A DNA stretch of 64,000 nucleotides from Polytrichum commune (GCA_950295325.1 OX485809.1:31138144-31202143), one strand, 5' to 3'; counted from the stretch's first letter, positions 22,200 through 35,484 are shown. Notes: generated by a model from the sequence alone, not told the origin. Translations and numbers: made by a program.

Positions 22200-25138
22200 T
22201 CAAGACATGTAGACTTGGACGCTGGCATTCTTGAGGCAGTGGCAAAGTGGGCAGGCGTCGAGGCGCGCCTCGCACTCTTTGCACAGACACAGATGGCGGC
22301 AGGGCAGGAGCAGGATCGAGACGTCGTTTGTCCGGCACGATCTGCACGTCCGTTGCTCACGAAGCTCGCGATTCTCCTTAAACGTCCGGGCGTGCATGTC
22401 GTCCACGTCCCCATGATGAGAGGATGCCGCATCGTCCGCCTCACTATCGCCACAGCCCTCCTTGCTCTGCTCTCGGCTGGCCGCCTGCTGCGCCTGGTGC
22501 AAGTTCGCCCGCAACGTACACACCAGAGCCTCGCTGTTCTTCACCTTCGCCTGCCAGTGGTGAGCCTCCACGGCTAGCTGCTCCACATGCTTGGCAAGTT
22601 CCTGGTTGCGGAGCCTCACCTTCTCAATCTCTATGTCCTTCTCCCGAAGCCGACGCGATACGCCTTCCTCAATTGCTCCGAGTAGCGCGAGAGAGTGCCG
22701 TTGTCGTTTCTCTTCCAGCTGTTGCCTTACTTGTTCTCCCTGAAAGTAGAAATATTTTTATCAGAAAATTTGTCATCGAATCTAATCAAAGTAAATCAAA
22801 TCGCCTCCACTGTGGATCACATGCAAGATATAGCTCATCCTGTATCACACCACTACTGCTATGATATCCTTGTAAAGATCAACATTCGAACAACACTTAC
22901 AGATAAAGGTGACCAGTAAACCGCAGAATAAGAATCAACAGAGATACTTTATCGAAAAGTTTTAGATTCACATACTTAATACAACGCCAGCAGAAGAGAG
23001 CATTCGAGAACCGGAATGAAATAGAAAACAAATCACGTCCGTGGTGGCAATAGCCAAATGGTGGCAAACCACTTAACCAGTGTCCATGATACTGTAACCA
23101 CTTACATTCTTTAATCACTCAATGGTTACATTCTTTACCCACTGTATCCATCATCAGTTTAAGTTTTGATACAAATTCAAACCAGCTCACATTCTGAATA
23201 TACTCGGACGCACTGCGCCACCTAGACCCTAACTCAACCGACCCAAAATTCAGTCACCAACAGGCCATGCAAACCCTAATGTGAAGGAGCAGATTTGAAG
23301 CAGACCTGAAGTTTAAAAAACTGCTCCACCTCCTCTCGCTGCTGCTGTAATTGCCTGTTCAAATCTTCACCCATGGCTGCCAAAAGGGAAGGAGACACAT
23401 CCCTGCAGCTGGTGGAGGCACAAGAGGTGGAGTTGAGGCGGTCGTCCTCCTCAAAGGCAAGGTTTAGACATGTGGACACTCCGGTTCCTTGGGAAATTAG
23501 AACTGGATGGGATTGCTGGTACTCTATGTTCAGTAGTTGTTGCTGCCTTGTATTCACAAGGTTCAGATCCTCATCTTCCCGGGCTCGTTTGCGAGAGGTT
23601 AACAGATTACATGCTAGCTCACTCTCTGCACCTTTATTAATAAGTGTGTTACTCATCTGAATTACTGGTGATTGTTCTCTATGGCTTGCTGCAACAGGCA
23701 CTGCAGGCACCAAAGCATTGATCACAATTAGGACCCAATCAGAGAGAAACTTCATCAAATTAGCTGATCTGTGCAACAGTTTTAATATGTTACAAACAAA
23801 CATCTAGGCTTGACCTCCAAGGGTTTTGGAAATTTCAAAGTTGAAGTGCCGGCATGATACTTTAACTCAACGGGACTAATGATCGGGAGTTGGTTGTTTT
23901 GCACCTTCTTCTTCCATGTTTGCTAAGTTATCGGTGGCATGTTTGGAGGTAGTGTGGACGTAGTTGTGGAGGTTTGAACGAAGAACATTTCATATTTTTT
24001 CTTTCATTGAGGGTCCAACTCACTTTGGCATGCCAATAGGCGCTAGAAATGAGTTTGGTTCGCTCTCAATCAATCGAAATAGGTTGCTCTTCATACAATT
24101 TCAAACACTACTACCTACGAGCATGGACTGCAAGTGGGAAGAAATTATCGATTTTGTGTGCAAAACAACCCAATGGGAAATGATAAAGGGACCACCAACT
24201 CGGGACGAAGAAAAGTCCCATTGGGTTCAAGGATACTGAGTCCAACTGACATTGTTCACAGCTGTGTAATAACTTTCTATGCGCTTCCTTTACGGTGGTA
24301 ACGGCAGGCCCAGCTTGCTAACTTTTTGCTACTTAATTCGCCACATAGTTGAAGGTCTGGAACAATGTCAAGCTTCGAGAAAATGGCAGCATTGCGAATC
24401 AATGATGGCACTCTCTTTCCGGAGGACTAAGTTAGCGCTTGATTGGTTTGTTTGTTCCTCAAACTATCTTAACTTGGAGACACCGAAACCGAAACCGAAA
24501 GCTCAAAAGCTCACAAATATCAGAAACAAGCAAGGTTGTCAAGCTCAAATTGCTGTAGAATGACATTGCTAATAGATTGAGGAAACTCCAAACCCAATTG
24601 CAAGAAGATGACTCCTGAAGTCTCTTGAAAGAGCTACTGCTGCCCAACCCAGCGATCTACACCTAATTTCTGCTTCTCGTTTACTTTGATTAGTGTGAGG
24701 CCTCTCGGTTGGCCGAGAATTCAAGCCTGTGGACATTGGGAAAGGATTGGAAATCTGGGCCCCTAACGTCTGTTGTAATTGCGTAAATTGTCCCCACATT
24801 AGTTGACTATGGGTTTATACCGAGGATAACCCTCCGGTTGAGCTTTCTTGGAAGCCCGAGATGAGATGCCGATTCAAAGAGAATTGTTCAAAGTAACTTT
24901 GGTTGTAAGCAAAAAAAAACTCACATTGATTGAAGTTCATACGGAGCTGAGGATGTGCAGCTGCAGGCACCACGGTGACGACATCGGGTTGGATTTGGAA
25001 GTCGTCCATGAGAGAAGGTTGATTGAATGTCACGGGATGCATAAAACTCCGGCTATGGCTTCCTGCACCACCAAACATCTGCCTCGCCCTGTGCCCCCAC
25101 ACATAATTCATTCATTCCCAGTTAGTATTTCTCTCAGT

Positions 25139-25201
<63 letters not shown>

Positions 25202-25268
25202 TCTCTCATGGTGATGATTGATCATGTCATCCAAACCATCATCATATACCTTCCAGTGCACTCTCTCG

Positions 25269-25301
<33 letters not shown>

Positions 25302-25591
25302 AACAATCCAGGCTTTCAAATCCATAACTCTCAGTAATCCCTCCAATTCTCGTCAAACATGAATCAATTGCTCTACGCATGCACGGTGTGATGATCATCC
25401 CTTCCTTCCTGCTTTCCTTCCTGCTTTCCTTCCTGCTTTCCTCCCTTCTGGAGTGTCGATGTTATTTGTGATTCTTAATTGATTGGAGCGGAGGATATAT
25501 CATTCTTGCGGAGTGAGGAGTGAGGAGCCTACCTGATGTTGCGGTAGTCGGGTAGGATCACATTCGATGGATACTGGGCCTGTACTGCCAT
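22200..25591 (-). CDS. BOI-type RING E3 ubiquitin ligase (S-ribonuclease-binding family), five exons
   Basis: Exons on the minus strand are 25533-25591, 24925-25088, 24685-24762, 23306-23688 and 22200-22739, giving about 407 residues. The start MAVQAQYPSNV is the family's usual N terminus. Residues 102-228 hold RKRAREDED, a GTGVSTCLNLAF block, DDRLNSTS and REEVEQFFKLQ. The last exon has a coiled coil (HSLALLGAIEEGVSRRLREK, then DIEIEKVRLRNQELAKHVEQ) with a WQ motif, then a C-terminal C3HC4 RING: CRSC, LLLPCRHLCLCKEC, CPLC, ending ASVQVYMS. Arabidopsis BOI and BRG proteins ubiquitinate targets in stress, cell-death and gibberellin signalling; the target here is unknown. The first and last exons are firm. 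The acceptor of exon 3 (24762, alternative 24769) and the junction 24685/23688 (alternative 24663/23684, also in phase) are less sure. (CT)n tracts lie in intron 1. Confidence 0.92.
25141..25301. repeat. (CT)n microsatellites in intron 1 of the BOI-type gene
   Basis: Two CT tracts, 25141-25207 and 25261-25301, are (GA)n on the gene's strand. They lie between its first and second coding exons. Confidence 0.95.
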
Positions 25592-26631
25592 TTTCCCCCT
25601 AACCTGAAATACAATTCCAGGACGCTACTTGTGATGCAGAAATAGCCTTGGAAATGACGATAGTTGCCTCCGAGAAGCAGATCCAGACACCAAACTCCTC
25701 TGTGCACGATCTGAATACCTACCTCTGGAGAAAGAAGGAAAGGAAGGACGGGAAGGAAGGAAAGAAGAGCCAAACCACCCCACAGTTTCAGGCGGTTCCT
25801 GAAACCGAAGTGTGGAAAGACAATCCAAATCTTGCAAGAGACCCAACCAACCAACCAACCAACCAACCAAGGCTCGCTAAGTACAAAACCCAATTGAGGT
25901 CACTGCCGCTGATGAAATGCCAGGAATGCTTTTTGGAGGAAATGAAATACTCGAGGTTGAATCAGTTCCACAACACTTTCTTGCTGTGAGCAACAACTGT
26001 GGATCAATTGAAGGATTTGAAGGAGGAGGAGGAAGCAGGGAGATAGGTATAAGATTATTTCCAAGATTGTGGTCGTCGAGAGCACTAGAGCAATTGCTGT
26101 GAGACAGAAATTCTTGGGAAACGCAGGGTGAAGTTCAAGAACTTGTGGCATGCATAGGATCATCCGGCATGGGACATGACTCCAAGTTGGTTCCAACTTC
26201 CCAGTAAGTCACCCAGCCCGATCAATCGCTCCACCTTCTCCTCCTGCTCCTTCTTCAACTTCTCAACTTCTTCAACTTGCTTGCAGGCAGCACCACAAGG
26301 AGCAGATGATGAGTCGATGCAGCAGGTAAGTAGCTGAGGAGCAAGGAAATGCACAACCAGGTAACAATAATAACAATGATAATGGTGATAATACTGATAT
26401 GGACTCGACGATCCTCAGTGCCTCCTCCGACATTGCAACATTATCCTCCTGCTACATAACTCCAACCACCATCACCTTTGGATGGTATCATACTAACTCA
26501 CAAACATGGAGATTCAATCCCCTCTCTCTCTCTCTCTCTCTGCAGCCGAGAGTAGCATGACTGGAGAGATTTGAAGCTTGTCCCTCCTCTTCTTCTGCTA
26601 GCAGTCCTGAGGATACAGAAGTCTGCTGAGG

Positions 26632-26676
<45 letters not shown>

Positions 26677-27460
26677 TGAGGATTTTGTGGCTGCCTGCTT
26701 GCAATTGCTGGAGTTGAGGCCCAGGCTGCAGGTAAGTTGCTGGGGGCAGGCAGCCAAACCAGGACAAAAGAGTCTCCTGTAGAGTTGTGGCAGGTCAGTG
26801 GGACTGGACTAGACTGCACTGGACTGGAGTCTGGGCCTGTCCTTACCTCCAACTTACCCACCTTTACCTGAACAACTTTCCTCACTTCCTTCCTTCCTTC
26901 CTTCCTTCCTTCCCTTATTTACTTATTACCATCTCCCTCCCCAGTCTGCTTGCCTGGCCACATGTCACCACACCTAACCCCAGATTCGCAATGGAGAGGA
27001 GATAGTGCACGATCGTGTGATGAGAGCGAGCGAGCAACTCCATCCCGGCTCCATCACGCACCGCTATAACTCCAACGTCAATGTCCCGCTGCACCCACTC
27101 CTCCACTTATCATCAACATCCAGTGCACTGCGTCGGGGAAACAAGCTTTGCGAAAATCCAGCGTCGTCATAGATTTGCAGAGTTTGTCAGACAGGCCATC
27201 GGATGACGATCGCTTGAGACTCGTATGAATGCTCGTAGTGTTTACAACATTATTATGTTCCCCCCTTTCTACGTATCTCGTTCGTGATCTCATGATCTTT
27301 GTTTGTTTGTTTGCATGGCCATGTGTCCCCTTTTCACCTCACCGTGTATTTGGAATGGAGAAAACATAATAATCACCAGTCAATGCAAGCATCTCCACCC
27401 CAGCCGCTTACCTCTTGGGCAAATACCTCTATAGTTTGTGCCTTATATATCACGACACTA
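25592..27460. other. 5' flank of the BOI-type gene, rich in CT tracts
   Basis: The region contains (CCAA)n near 25850-25873, CT tracts at 26521-26541 and 26634-26673, and (CTTC)n near 26887-26911. A possible leader acceptor (tgtatttcag on the minus strand) lies about 10 bp upstream of the ATG. A minus-strand frame at about 26170-26290 reads QVEEVEKLKKEQEEKVERLI, coiled-coil-like, but it is unsupported as an exon. No other gene was seen. Confidence 0.5.
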
Positions 27461-27659
27461 CATGTGATATTTAGTGTCGCTTACTATTCGGAGTTACACA
27501 TTCTTAATTTTTTTACTGTGATGTAATTTTTTTATCAAGTAAATATGTTAATGTCCAAACAACCAATTCGGCTTTTGCTGGTAAAAAAAGATGTACAGTA
27601 AACAATTGTGGTGTTGTGTAAATCTAAACAGTAAGTGACACTCAATTATCAAATTAGTG
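27461..27659. mobile_element. MITE family M3 (TA duplication), 199 bp
   Basis: It is flanked by TA (27459-27460 and 27660-27661). The ends contain the near-palindrome GATATTTAGTGTC and its partner ATTAGTG; inside the left end is ttactattcggagttacaca, inverted at the right as gtgtaaatctaaacagtaa. The interior has the tccaaacaaccaa block shared by the family. Confidence 0.78.
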
Positions 27660-28152
27660 TAGTATGCACATGTGTTGTCCCGGCCCTTTGCGCTAAATCA
27701 CTTTAATGTGGTCTGCCAACCTTTTCATAATAGTGGAGAACACCAACACAACAACCTCACCACCACCACCACCATGTGTTCATTTGTATATAGATTTCAT
27801 GAGTCTACTTCAATAAATAAAAATTAGGCTATCACATCACTTCCAAAATCGTCTATGAACGTCACGGTTTGTACACATTCAATGATATGTGCAATTAAGT
27901 TGCCTCTTTACCCATGCAAATGACTTGGGCTCAAAACCAAGTCACAAAGCTTATAACTTTGTTCAATCATTCTTATAACAAAGATTGTAATATAAAAAGA
28001 TATGTGTGTATTATTAATTTTGTGGTAAATTTTAAGAATAGTATGAAATGTCGATAAATTAACGTGAAGCAACCCAATTGCACGTAGTATTAGTGTTTGG
28101 GGAGGATTTTGGGAGTAATTGGTTGAGGTCCTAGTGTTTCCAAGTCCGAATA

Positions 28153-28391
28153 CACTAAATATGATATGATATTTAGTGTCCCTTACTATTTGGACTTCCA
28201 CAATGCTATATCTTTTTACAACCGATGTAGTTTTTTACCAAGTAAAGTTGTTGATGTTCTATAATGTCCAAACTACCAACTTCACATTTGTTGGTAAAAT
28301 ATGAGATATACAATCAATACAATAAATAAATAAATATAGCATTGCGTAATTCCAATTAGCAAGTGATTGGTACTAAAGATCATATGTTGTG
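28153..28391. mobile_element. MITE family M3, 239 bp
   Basis: It is flanked by TA (28151-28152 and 28392-28393). The left end CACTAAATATGATATGATAT then TTAGTGTC is partly self-palindromic. The interior shares ttaccaagtaaagttg and gttggtaaaata with the copies at 28510 and 37267. Confidence 0.82.
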
Positions 28392-28509
28392 TAGTTACAT
28401 GTTGACATCTTGTAGTTGGTCCTCACTAATTTGAGATATATTCTATAAGTTCCTCTAAAACGATCGGTTGTGTCTCAAACTCAACTCATTCACATGTACA
28501 TACTGACTA

Positions 28510-28726
28510 CACCAAATCCGATATTTAGTGTGACTTACTACTTGGACTTACACGGTGCTATATCTTTTTCCTATTGATGTATTTTTTTACCAAGTAAAGT
28601 TGTCGATGTTCGATAATGTCCAAACTACCAATTTAACATGCGTTGGTAAAACATAAGATATACAATAAACAGATATAGCATTGCGTAATTCCAAATAGCA
28701 AGTCACACTAAAGATCATATTTAGTG
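28510..28726. mobile_element. MITE family M3, 217 bp
   Basis: It is flanked by TA (28508-28509 and 28727-28728). It is the same family as the neighbour 120 bp upstream and in the same orientation: ttaccaagtaaagttgtcga, then atgtccaaactaccaa. Confidence 0.82.
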
Positions 28727-28739
28727 TAGTGGTCGGTTC

Positions 28740-31479
28740 TCCCCGCTCATTGCCTAGTGTTGGTGGAGATGCCTTTAGAGCACTTAAATCCATGTCCCAA
28801 AGGCCATCCGAACTTGACCCCTGCGTTGCCCAAAGCTATGAAAGAATCTTGGCTTATTGGTGGGAGGTTTGTGGAACGTGTTCAATCCTGCGTTGCTTGC
28901 CAACTGCCACACTTTATTATTTGGGTTTTCGTGGTCCCAAACTTCGCCCAAATCCAAGTCGCAAAAGCTTGAGAGCCCATGAGATCATGGCGGGGGGAGG
29001 TGTTATAGTAGAATAGGGAGGATCGTTCGCTTTTTATAATAATAGATAGGTGTTGCGGTGGCCACATGGCACATTTCCATGCATGGGGATACAACGATCT
29101 CCAAGCACTTGAAGGCCGGGTTACTTAAGTTAAAGTGCGCGTGCTTGATTTTAGGCACAATATGGGGCTCGATTCATTCTTTCGGCGTCTCGTGCATTTG
29201 AGGGCCCGCCGGGGGGAGGGGTAAACTAAAGTAATAGGTGTTCCAATCAAGTTATAACTCCGATCGAGATGCCTTGCCGGCAAAGCATGTTACACCCAAT
29301 TTTGGACCACTAGGGGTAGGTGAAATCTTGGGGGGTTCTAGATTCCATGCCAATATCATCGCACGGGTTCCGAGGCGGTGTTGGGTGAGGGAGATTCTCT
29401 TTCGTGTTGTCACGGCTGCCACGCGACGACATAATTGTCAAAGGTGGTGGTGAACAACGAACTTCATGTTGATCATGATGAAGCAGAAGCGGCCAAGATT
29501 TTTGGTGGGGTAATAAACTAGATTACAAGGTACACACCATCTTTCACACCTACTACTATGGGCCGAAAGATAACACGGGCAACAAATATCTCCGCGCACT
29601 ACATTTCATGGGCAACCTGAAAACTCCCGTGGTTTCAAATCCTAGCGAAACATCAATACTCCAACATAAAAAGAGATATAGTGTAATATGAACTTGAGAT
29701 TGATACTTTCACTACAATACGCATACTGTATCTTCAATCCAAAATATTACATGTTCGTCTAGAAAACACCAATCCCATATTCTCTAGTTTTGAACAAATA
29801 TAGTATTATTGTGGGCTGAGCAACAAAGTGGGTCAAGACAAATCTACATTGACCGGAAATTATGATGATATGACCGAAATTAGCGTGGACCACAGTAATA
29901 AGTGTAGAAGGTGTAGTCCACATGCAAACATTTGAACTTTTGATGGCCTACATCGATCATAGGTAGTCTAGTCGAGTCGAGTCGTCTTCCACTGGGAGAC
30001 GGTGGCCTTATAAAATAAAGTTGGCTTGTTGGTCCCGAGTCCCGACGCGGACGATATCAACTCTTATTAGCTCATTTTTTGGGCGCTCTTTTTCCGAGCC
30101 TTTTTTTCTTTTTCCCCTTCCCAATCATTTCAGGTTTGGGAGAATGATGTGATTGCACTTTCCTTATCTGGCCACCTCCTCAATGCATGACCTCGGATTC
30201 CTGGTTTTGTGGGCCTCCTAGCTCCTCCGCGATTGAGCGAAACACAAGAGCAGCATATACATTTATATATTCATGGAGTCCATTCATATATTCTTCCCTC
30301 TGCAAGTTACTACTGCGTGAACGAATTTCGGGCGGGCGGTGGTTGGGTGACACCCGATTCATAATACGACAAGCAGCCAGCATGTTGCAGATGAGTGAAG
30401 AAGGGAATCCCTCTGAGATAATGCTCGCTCTACAAGTTATGTGCGACTCTCTCTCTCAATCTATCTGTCTATATATATATATATATATATATCGTGTGTA
30501 ACCGGGTCAACAAAAGTGATGCCAGCTTGACATGGTTTCAAATGTACACATGAAATCAGCATCTCTCTGTAGTGCCGTGCTTCTAATTCCAAGGCAAGAA
30601 AAGTTCAAGGAGAATCAATACCCAACCAAGGCCCAGCTGCCTGCACACTACTTCATTGATTTGAAACCGGAATCGTGTAAGTTACTGTGTGAGGAGATCA
30701 TGGTACTCACACCAAAAAACCCAAACCCTCCGAGTCATCGTGGAGAGTTTTGAAGTGGATTCGATTTTAACTTGTCGCGGTGGCGCTTTAGCTTTAGCGG
30801 TGCTCGCGCTAATTCATGGAGCGTGGGGAAGCATCAGGATGGTCTCTTTGGCGGAAGATGATCCATCCGAAAGCAAATTAAGAATCGGTTTGAGATTCGA
30901 CATCTTTTTATGTGGCATTTGTTATGTGGACCAACACCAAGGACCACCCCCTAAAAACCACTACCTCACATACCCTACGAACGAAGGAACGTAGGATTCG
31001 CCACTTCCAACAACACCCGGTTGAAAGTTTCAAGCAACCCTTCCTCCACGATCGGGCAAATCTCGATGTACTCGAGGGTGGGTTTCCATGTTCGTTGGTG
31101 GCTCGCTGGATTCTAGATAACAGTGGGTTGGATGTGTTCTCGTGAAGATGAACAGAAAGCAAGCAACCGACCAACCACATTTTGGTTGCCTGGTAGAATG
31201 TGGAGGGTTGTAACAAACGATGGGCCACTAGACAGATAACAAGGGTTGCTTGGCACAACAAAACCTACCCCATCATATTCCATCTACATTTGTCCTTACT
31301 CCCACCAAAAACCCACCTGAAGAGTCATTTTCCAAGCTATCTCCTTGTAGAGGTCCAATTGAGTCCAATTAGTCCAATTGAGGTACTTGACTTTGTTGGC
31401 ATGTTGTTGACTCTTATTAAACACACATGTTGTCCATCGTGGTTGGTTGTAGTTCTTTGTTTACGTGGTGGTGTGGCAT
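28740..31479. other. Intergenic, no gene recognised
   Basis: Several frames are open for 60-117 codons (for example 28729-29016 + and 30908-31261 -), but none has a recognisable motif or splice structure. A short (AT)n tract lies at about 30470-30493. Confidence 0.4.
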
Positions 31480-31600
31480 GCTCAAGGGGTTTTGCCTCCC
31501 CTCCCAATGGGACGTATTTCCTTGGTTCTTAATTCACTTTGGCAGTGGTTTATTGGTCTTTTGTCTCAAAGAAAAGAAACAAATACAAAATCATCTTTTG
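31480..31600 (+). mobile_element. Probable LINE-like 3' tail fragment
   Basis: aattcactttggcag followed by ttggtcttttgtctcaaaga and A-rich sequence matches, in diverged form, the tail at 49590-49632 and the SINE tail at 16423-16470. The 5' limit is unclear. Confidence 0.45.
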
Positions 31601-33111
31601 AGTCACTTTAAACACCGAATGTATATACTAGTATTTCATTGATAAAGCTCTAAATGCTTCCCATTAGCAATTGAAAGGGGTTTATCAATTTTGGTAATTG
31701 AGTTTGTTCCATTTTTGTTCTAGAAAAGAGGAGGGGGGGGGGGAGGATTTACAATGCACCAAAGTATGTATTACTTTGATTTTGGATGTAAAAGTTATGA
31801 GAATTCCAGTTTTGTTGGTAGATAAACTAAACCAACACATGAGCATGATGTTAAGGTGATGGTTATTCTCAAATTCAATATGTTCTTGTAGTGCAAGATT
31901 TACAACATCGGTTTTCGGTGGGTTTTTTGGTTTCAACATTCTCTATCTTTATAGGATAAGATAGCACTAGCATGAGTGTCCGTTGACGTATGAGTCGATC
32001 TCTTCTTCTTTTTGAGCACAAATTGAAAAATCCATTGCAAGAAGAACCTAAAATACAATCAACCTAGTTGAACCAGCACAACCCAAGTGAAAATCAAAAA
32101 ATAATGCTCTTATGAAGCCTATCCTTCCAAGTAACAACTAAATTGCTCCGGATCACAATCAAGCCTTTGACCCCCCATACACGTCGATCTCATGACAAAA
32201 TTTCCTCACAATTGCAACGTAACGCGTTGTTTTAAGCGATGCATCGATCCCAATGTGTTTCTTGAGACACAATATGCCCCTCGTTACACCTCTCTAAAAT
32301 CGCACAGTGCATGGTTCTCAAGAATGGTTCTCATTCGAAAGTCACGAGGCTTCAAATCATTATTCAAACATAGGGTTTATAAATCTATTGATTTTTGTCC
32401 TAAAAAAAAGGATTGATTCTAGTCTGCTTTGTCATCTAGACTTGCAGAGCGATTTCTATGATCTTGAGCAAATCGAAGTATGTCTTGGACCCCATGACCC
32501 CGAGATTCGGCCTGAAACCAGAGTACCATGTGTTTATATAGTCTATATCATTTAGTAGCGACAAGCATTGGGTCTCACGAAACAAAGACCTATCCCAAAC
32601 GTGTTGGTTATATTGTCCGGAGAAAAGCACATGACAATGCCAATATACGGAACCATATATGACGATTTGTAGAAACCAAGGGCCGCTTTACACATGTGAC
32701 CAAGGGCCGTGGGAGGAAAATATGAGCGATTTAGGGTTTCTCGTTGTCATGGTCGGTGGTCTGAAGCCATGATCAAAAGAAATTGTCAATCAAATCAAAT
32801 CTATTTCCTTATTTAAAATAGACATTCACTAAACACATAGAGGGTACTCAAAATGGTTTTCATGACATGGTTGTCTTTGTTGACATATTTTATTTAGATT
32901 TTTTTGTTGCAAAAGTTAGATTATCATCAAACGTGATCTATTTATGATCATGTAGGACTCCATGTTAATTTCTCACCCATTTTTTTGGCATGGTCGCTTT
33001 AATTTTTGGTGATTTCGTGTAAAATGAAGTGGGATCACCACTCAATTCTTAGACTATGAGAGAATTTAGAAACAATGATCATGGGGGAATCATGGTCCAC
33101 GGTCACATGCA

Positions 33112-33178
<67 letters not shown>

Positions 33179-34298
33179 GGGCATGTCTTGATCATGTCTA
33201 AGCTTACATTCAAGCTTAGTCATGTCTTAATACATCCTCTTGTACAAAGGCCATACCATTCCTTCCACATATCTATGTTTCCCTCAAACTTTGGGAGGGT
33301 GGGTGGGACCTTCCCTAAGGGAAAAACAATTGTTACCTTTACCAACACTATTCATAACTCGGAGGACATCTCAAAGTAATAACCAAAACTTTTCTTAATA
33401 CACTAGTAGGGTTTCATTCAAGGCATAACCATGTATCTTGTCATACCACATTTCCATCTTTCACTTGGTCAAAAACAAAGATGTACGTAATAGCTACTTA
33501 ATCGAACTTCAAAGGTCCTTACTCCAATTAGAAAATGCTTTGTGTTCTAAACTTTCTTGTAGAATATCGAAGAAAAATACACATTAGTTGCATACAAAAA
33601 TGAAATATAAAGTTTAACAATACCACCAAGTTTGTGAAGGGTCTGCCTCACCTGTGCCCACACCACCAACCAAATCCACATAGAGGGTTAGTAGTGTACA
33701 CGAGGTGAATAACAACATAGCCCAATTGTTATTTATGTCACACAATCACGCATGGTATACTCATGCACTTTGTATCAAAGAATACACATTCATTTCATGA
33801 GTATTCTACATGTTCCTTAGCCATTAGGACCTTATGCAACCAAAGCATGTGGTAGGTCAAGCACGTCCCTCGCTCTTACTATTCCGCACCACTTACACTA
33901 ATCCTAAGATTTTTACTTAGGATAAACATCCACTTGCGGCTAAACCCACAAAAGAAGGTTCTTACGTTTCTCTGCTCTTAATATAGGGTTAGGTTATGGA
34001 CCAACACCTTAGATTTGGAGTGTCACATCAACGGTGGATATGAGTTAGGAAGCTTTTATCAAACCCTAAGGTAATTTTCCTTGGGTTAATAATCTAATAC
34101 TCAATAAATATGTAAAGGTTGAGAGAGAGAGAGAGAGAGAGAGATTTCAAAGCAAGCTTGAATGAGGAGTCTATTTGCCCTCGTGTTACTGTGAGGGGTG
34201 GGCTTTGTTCCTGGGGGCAATTAAGCGTAGACCATGGTAGTTATGGCCGGTTGGTGTGGTGGGTATTTGTTTGGAAACTCCCATAGGTCATGGGACTA
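31601..34298. other. Intergenic with microsatellites
   Basis: No gene was seen. A (GA)n tract of about 62 bp lies at 33115-33176 and another at about 34118-34144. GGGCCGCTTTACACATGTGA at about 32681-32700 resembles an M1 terminus but has no body. The rest is unassigned AT-rich DNA. Confidence 0.45.
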
Positions 34299-34699
34299 CA
34301 CTAAATATTATATTTAGTGTCATATGATATGTTATGTCACGATGGTAACTTTTCTGATGATAGTTCTTATCAATAACTTGACAAGAATTGCCATCCCAAC
34401 TTATGTCTCGATCAACCACGGGCCAATTATTGAAACAAAGTTTGGTATATTCTGCATCCCAACATTCATGTAATGAAATATCATTGACATGGACGATTGA
34501 AATTTGGATGAAAAATCACTTCGCAAGTGACAATAATTGCAACATTGTAACACATACTGCACTGACTCTTTTTTCATGAGGAATAACAAATATTGTTAAA
34601 TTTACATATAGTGTCGGCGACACTACATGGGGCAGTTTACGATTAGTACGCTCTAAGCAAGACAAATAGAATTGGTGACATCAAATTAATTATTTAGTG
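34299..34699. mobile_element. Longer M3-like element, ~401 bp
   Basis: The left end CACTAAATATTATATTTAGTG is preceded by TA, and the right end TATTTAGTG is followed by CA. An internal pair of TAGTGTCG...CGACACTA boxes occurs near 34608-34626. The interior differs from the ~220-bp copies, so it is either a longer relative or carries an insertion. Confidence 0.5.
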
Positions 34700-34902
34700 C
34701 AGTGAGTGGCACATGAAATGCTATCTCTTAGGAAGCTAAGATTGCAGTGCCCACCAAGCACTTTCAATATAGTTGGGTTTTGGTGGGCTCCGTATAGGAA
34801 ACTTGTATAGTATGCCCCCTATATTTTCTAGCACTCTAGTGTAAACATTTCTAATTGGGGTTTATTTTTGCCCTCAATTAAAAATGTTAATACTTAAAGT
34901 GT

Positions 34903-35365
34903 TAACAAGAAAACGGTAGAACCGTGAGGTTTTGTCTTTTCTTATAAAAGATTATAATTGTAGTTGTACACTTTGCTCATGCCAGTCCATGGCTATTTAC
35001 TATACCTATAATCAACTATAGTCAATTAGATTTTTTTTCAATACATTTTAGGGAACAACTATAGAGTGTTATATATATATATATATAATCAGCTAGATTT
35101 TAGAACAACTATAATTAACTACATTTTTTGGTAGGTCAAATCGTGAACAACTATAGTTATGAAAGGCAACTAGTTAAACTAATAGTTAAATTAGTTGGTT
35201 AGTTGTCCAAGGTATGCAAGCTTTCACTATTCACGTTAAATAAACTGGACCAAAAATAACAAGAACAAGTAACATCCAAGTGTAAACGCAAAGTGGTTAG
35301 GAAATTTGCTCTTGAAATATAGAAATCGATGCATAGTCTTTGTCATGTACACAAAGCCAACAAAT
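34903..35365 (+). repeat. Left arm of a widely spaced inverted repeat
   Basis: It pairs with 39405-39813 in reverse orientation. Shared phrases include aacaagaaaacggtagaa, actatagtcaattagatttt, gttggttagttgtccaaggt and tcgatgcatagtctttgtc. The arms are about 463 and 409 bp. The 4-kb interior has no transposase-like frame. Confidence 0.75.
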
Positions 35366-35484
35366 ATAGAGGGCGGATTATATGTTGGGGGGTGTTTGGT
35401 GTGGAGTGTCCAAAAGGTGGGAAGTGGATTAGGAGGTCTCTCTCTCTCTCTCTCTCTCTGAAGGGGAGGGCACACAAGTTCGAA

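Noticed and set aside
22194-22864. Plus-strand frames of 127-146 codons
   Set aside because: They are shadows of the GC-rich last exon of the BOI-type gene on the minus strand.
24815-25111. Translation start of the BOI-type gene at the internal ATG 25078 or 25111
   Set aside because: An upstream exon (25533-25591) encodes the family's N terminus MAVQAQYPSNV and jo­ins in phase, so the start is at 25591.
25112-25327. Frames of repeating Ser-Leu or Arg-Glu
   Set aside because: These are translations of the (CT)n microsatellites in intron 1.
26160-26354. Coiled-coil-like minus-strand frame (QVEEVEKLKKEQEEKVERLI)
   Set aside because: The sequence is largely GAA/GAG/AAG low complexity on one strand, in a CT-rich flank, without supporting splice partners.
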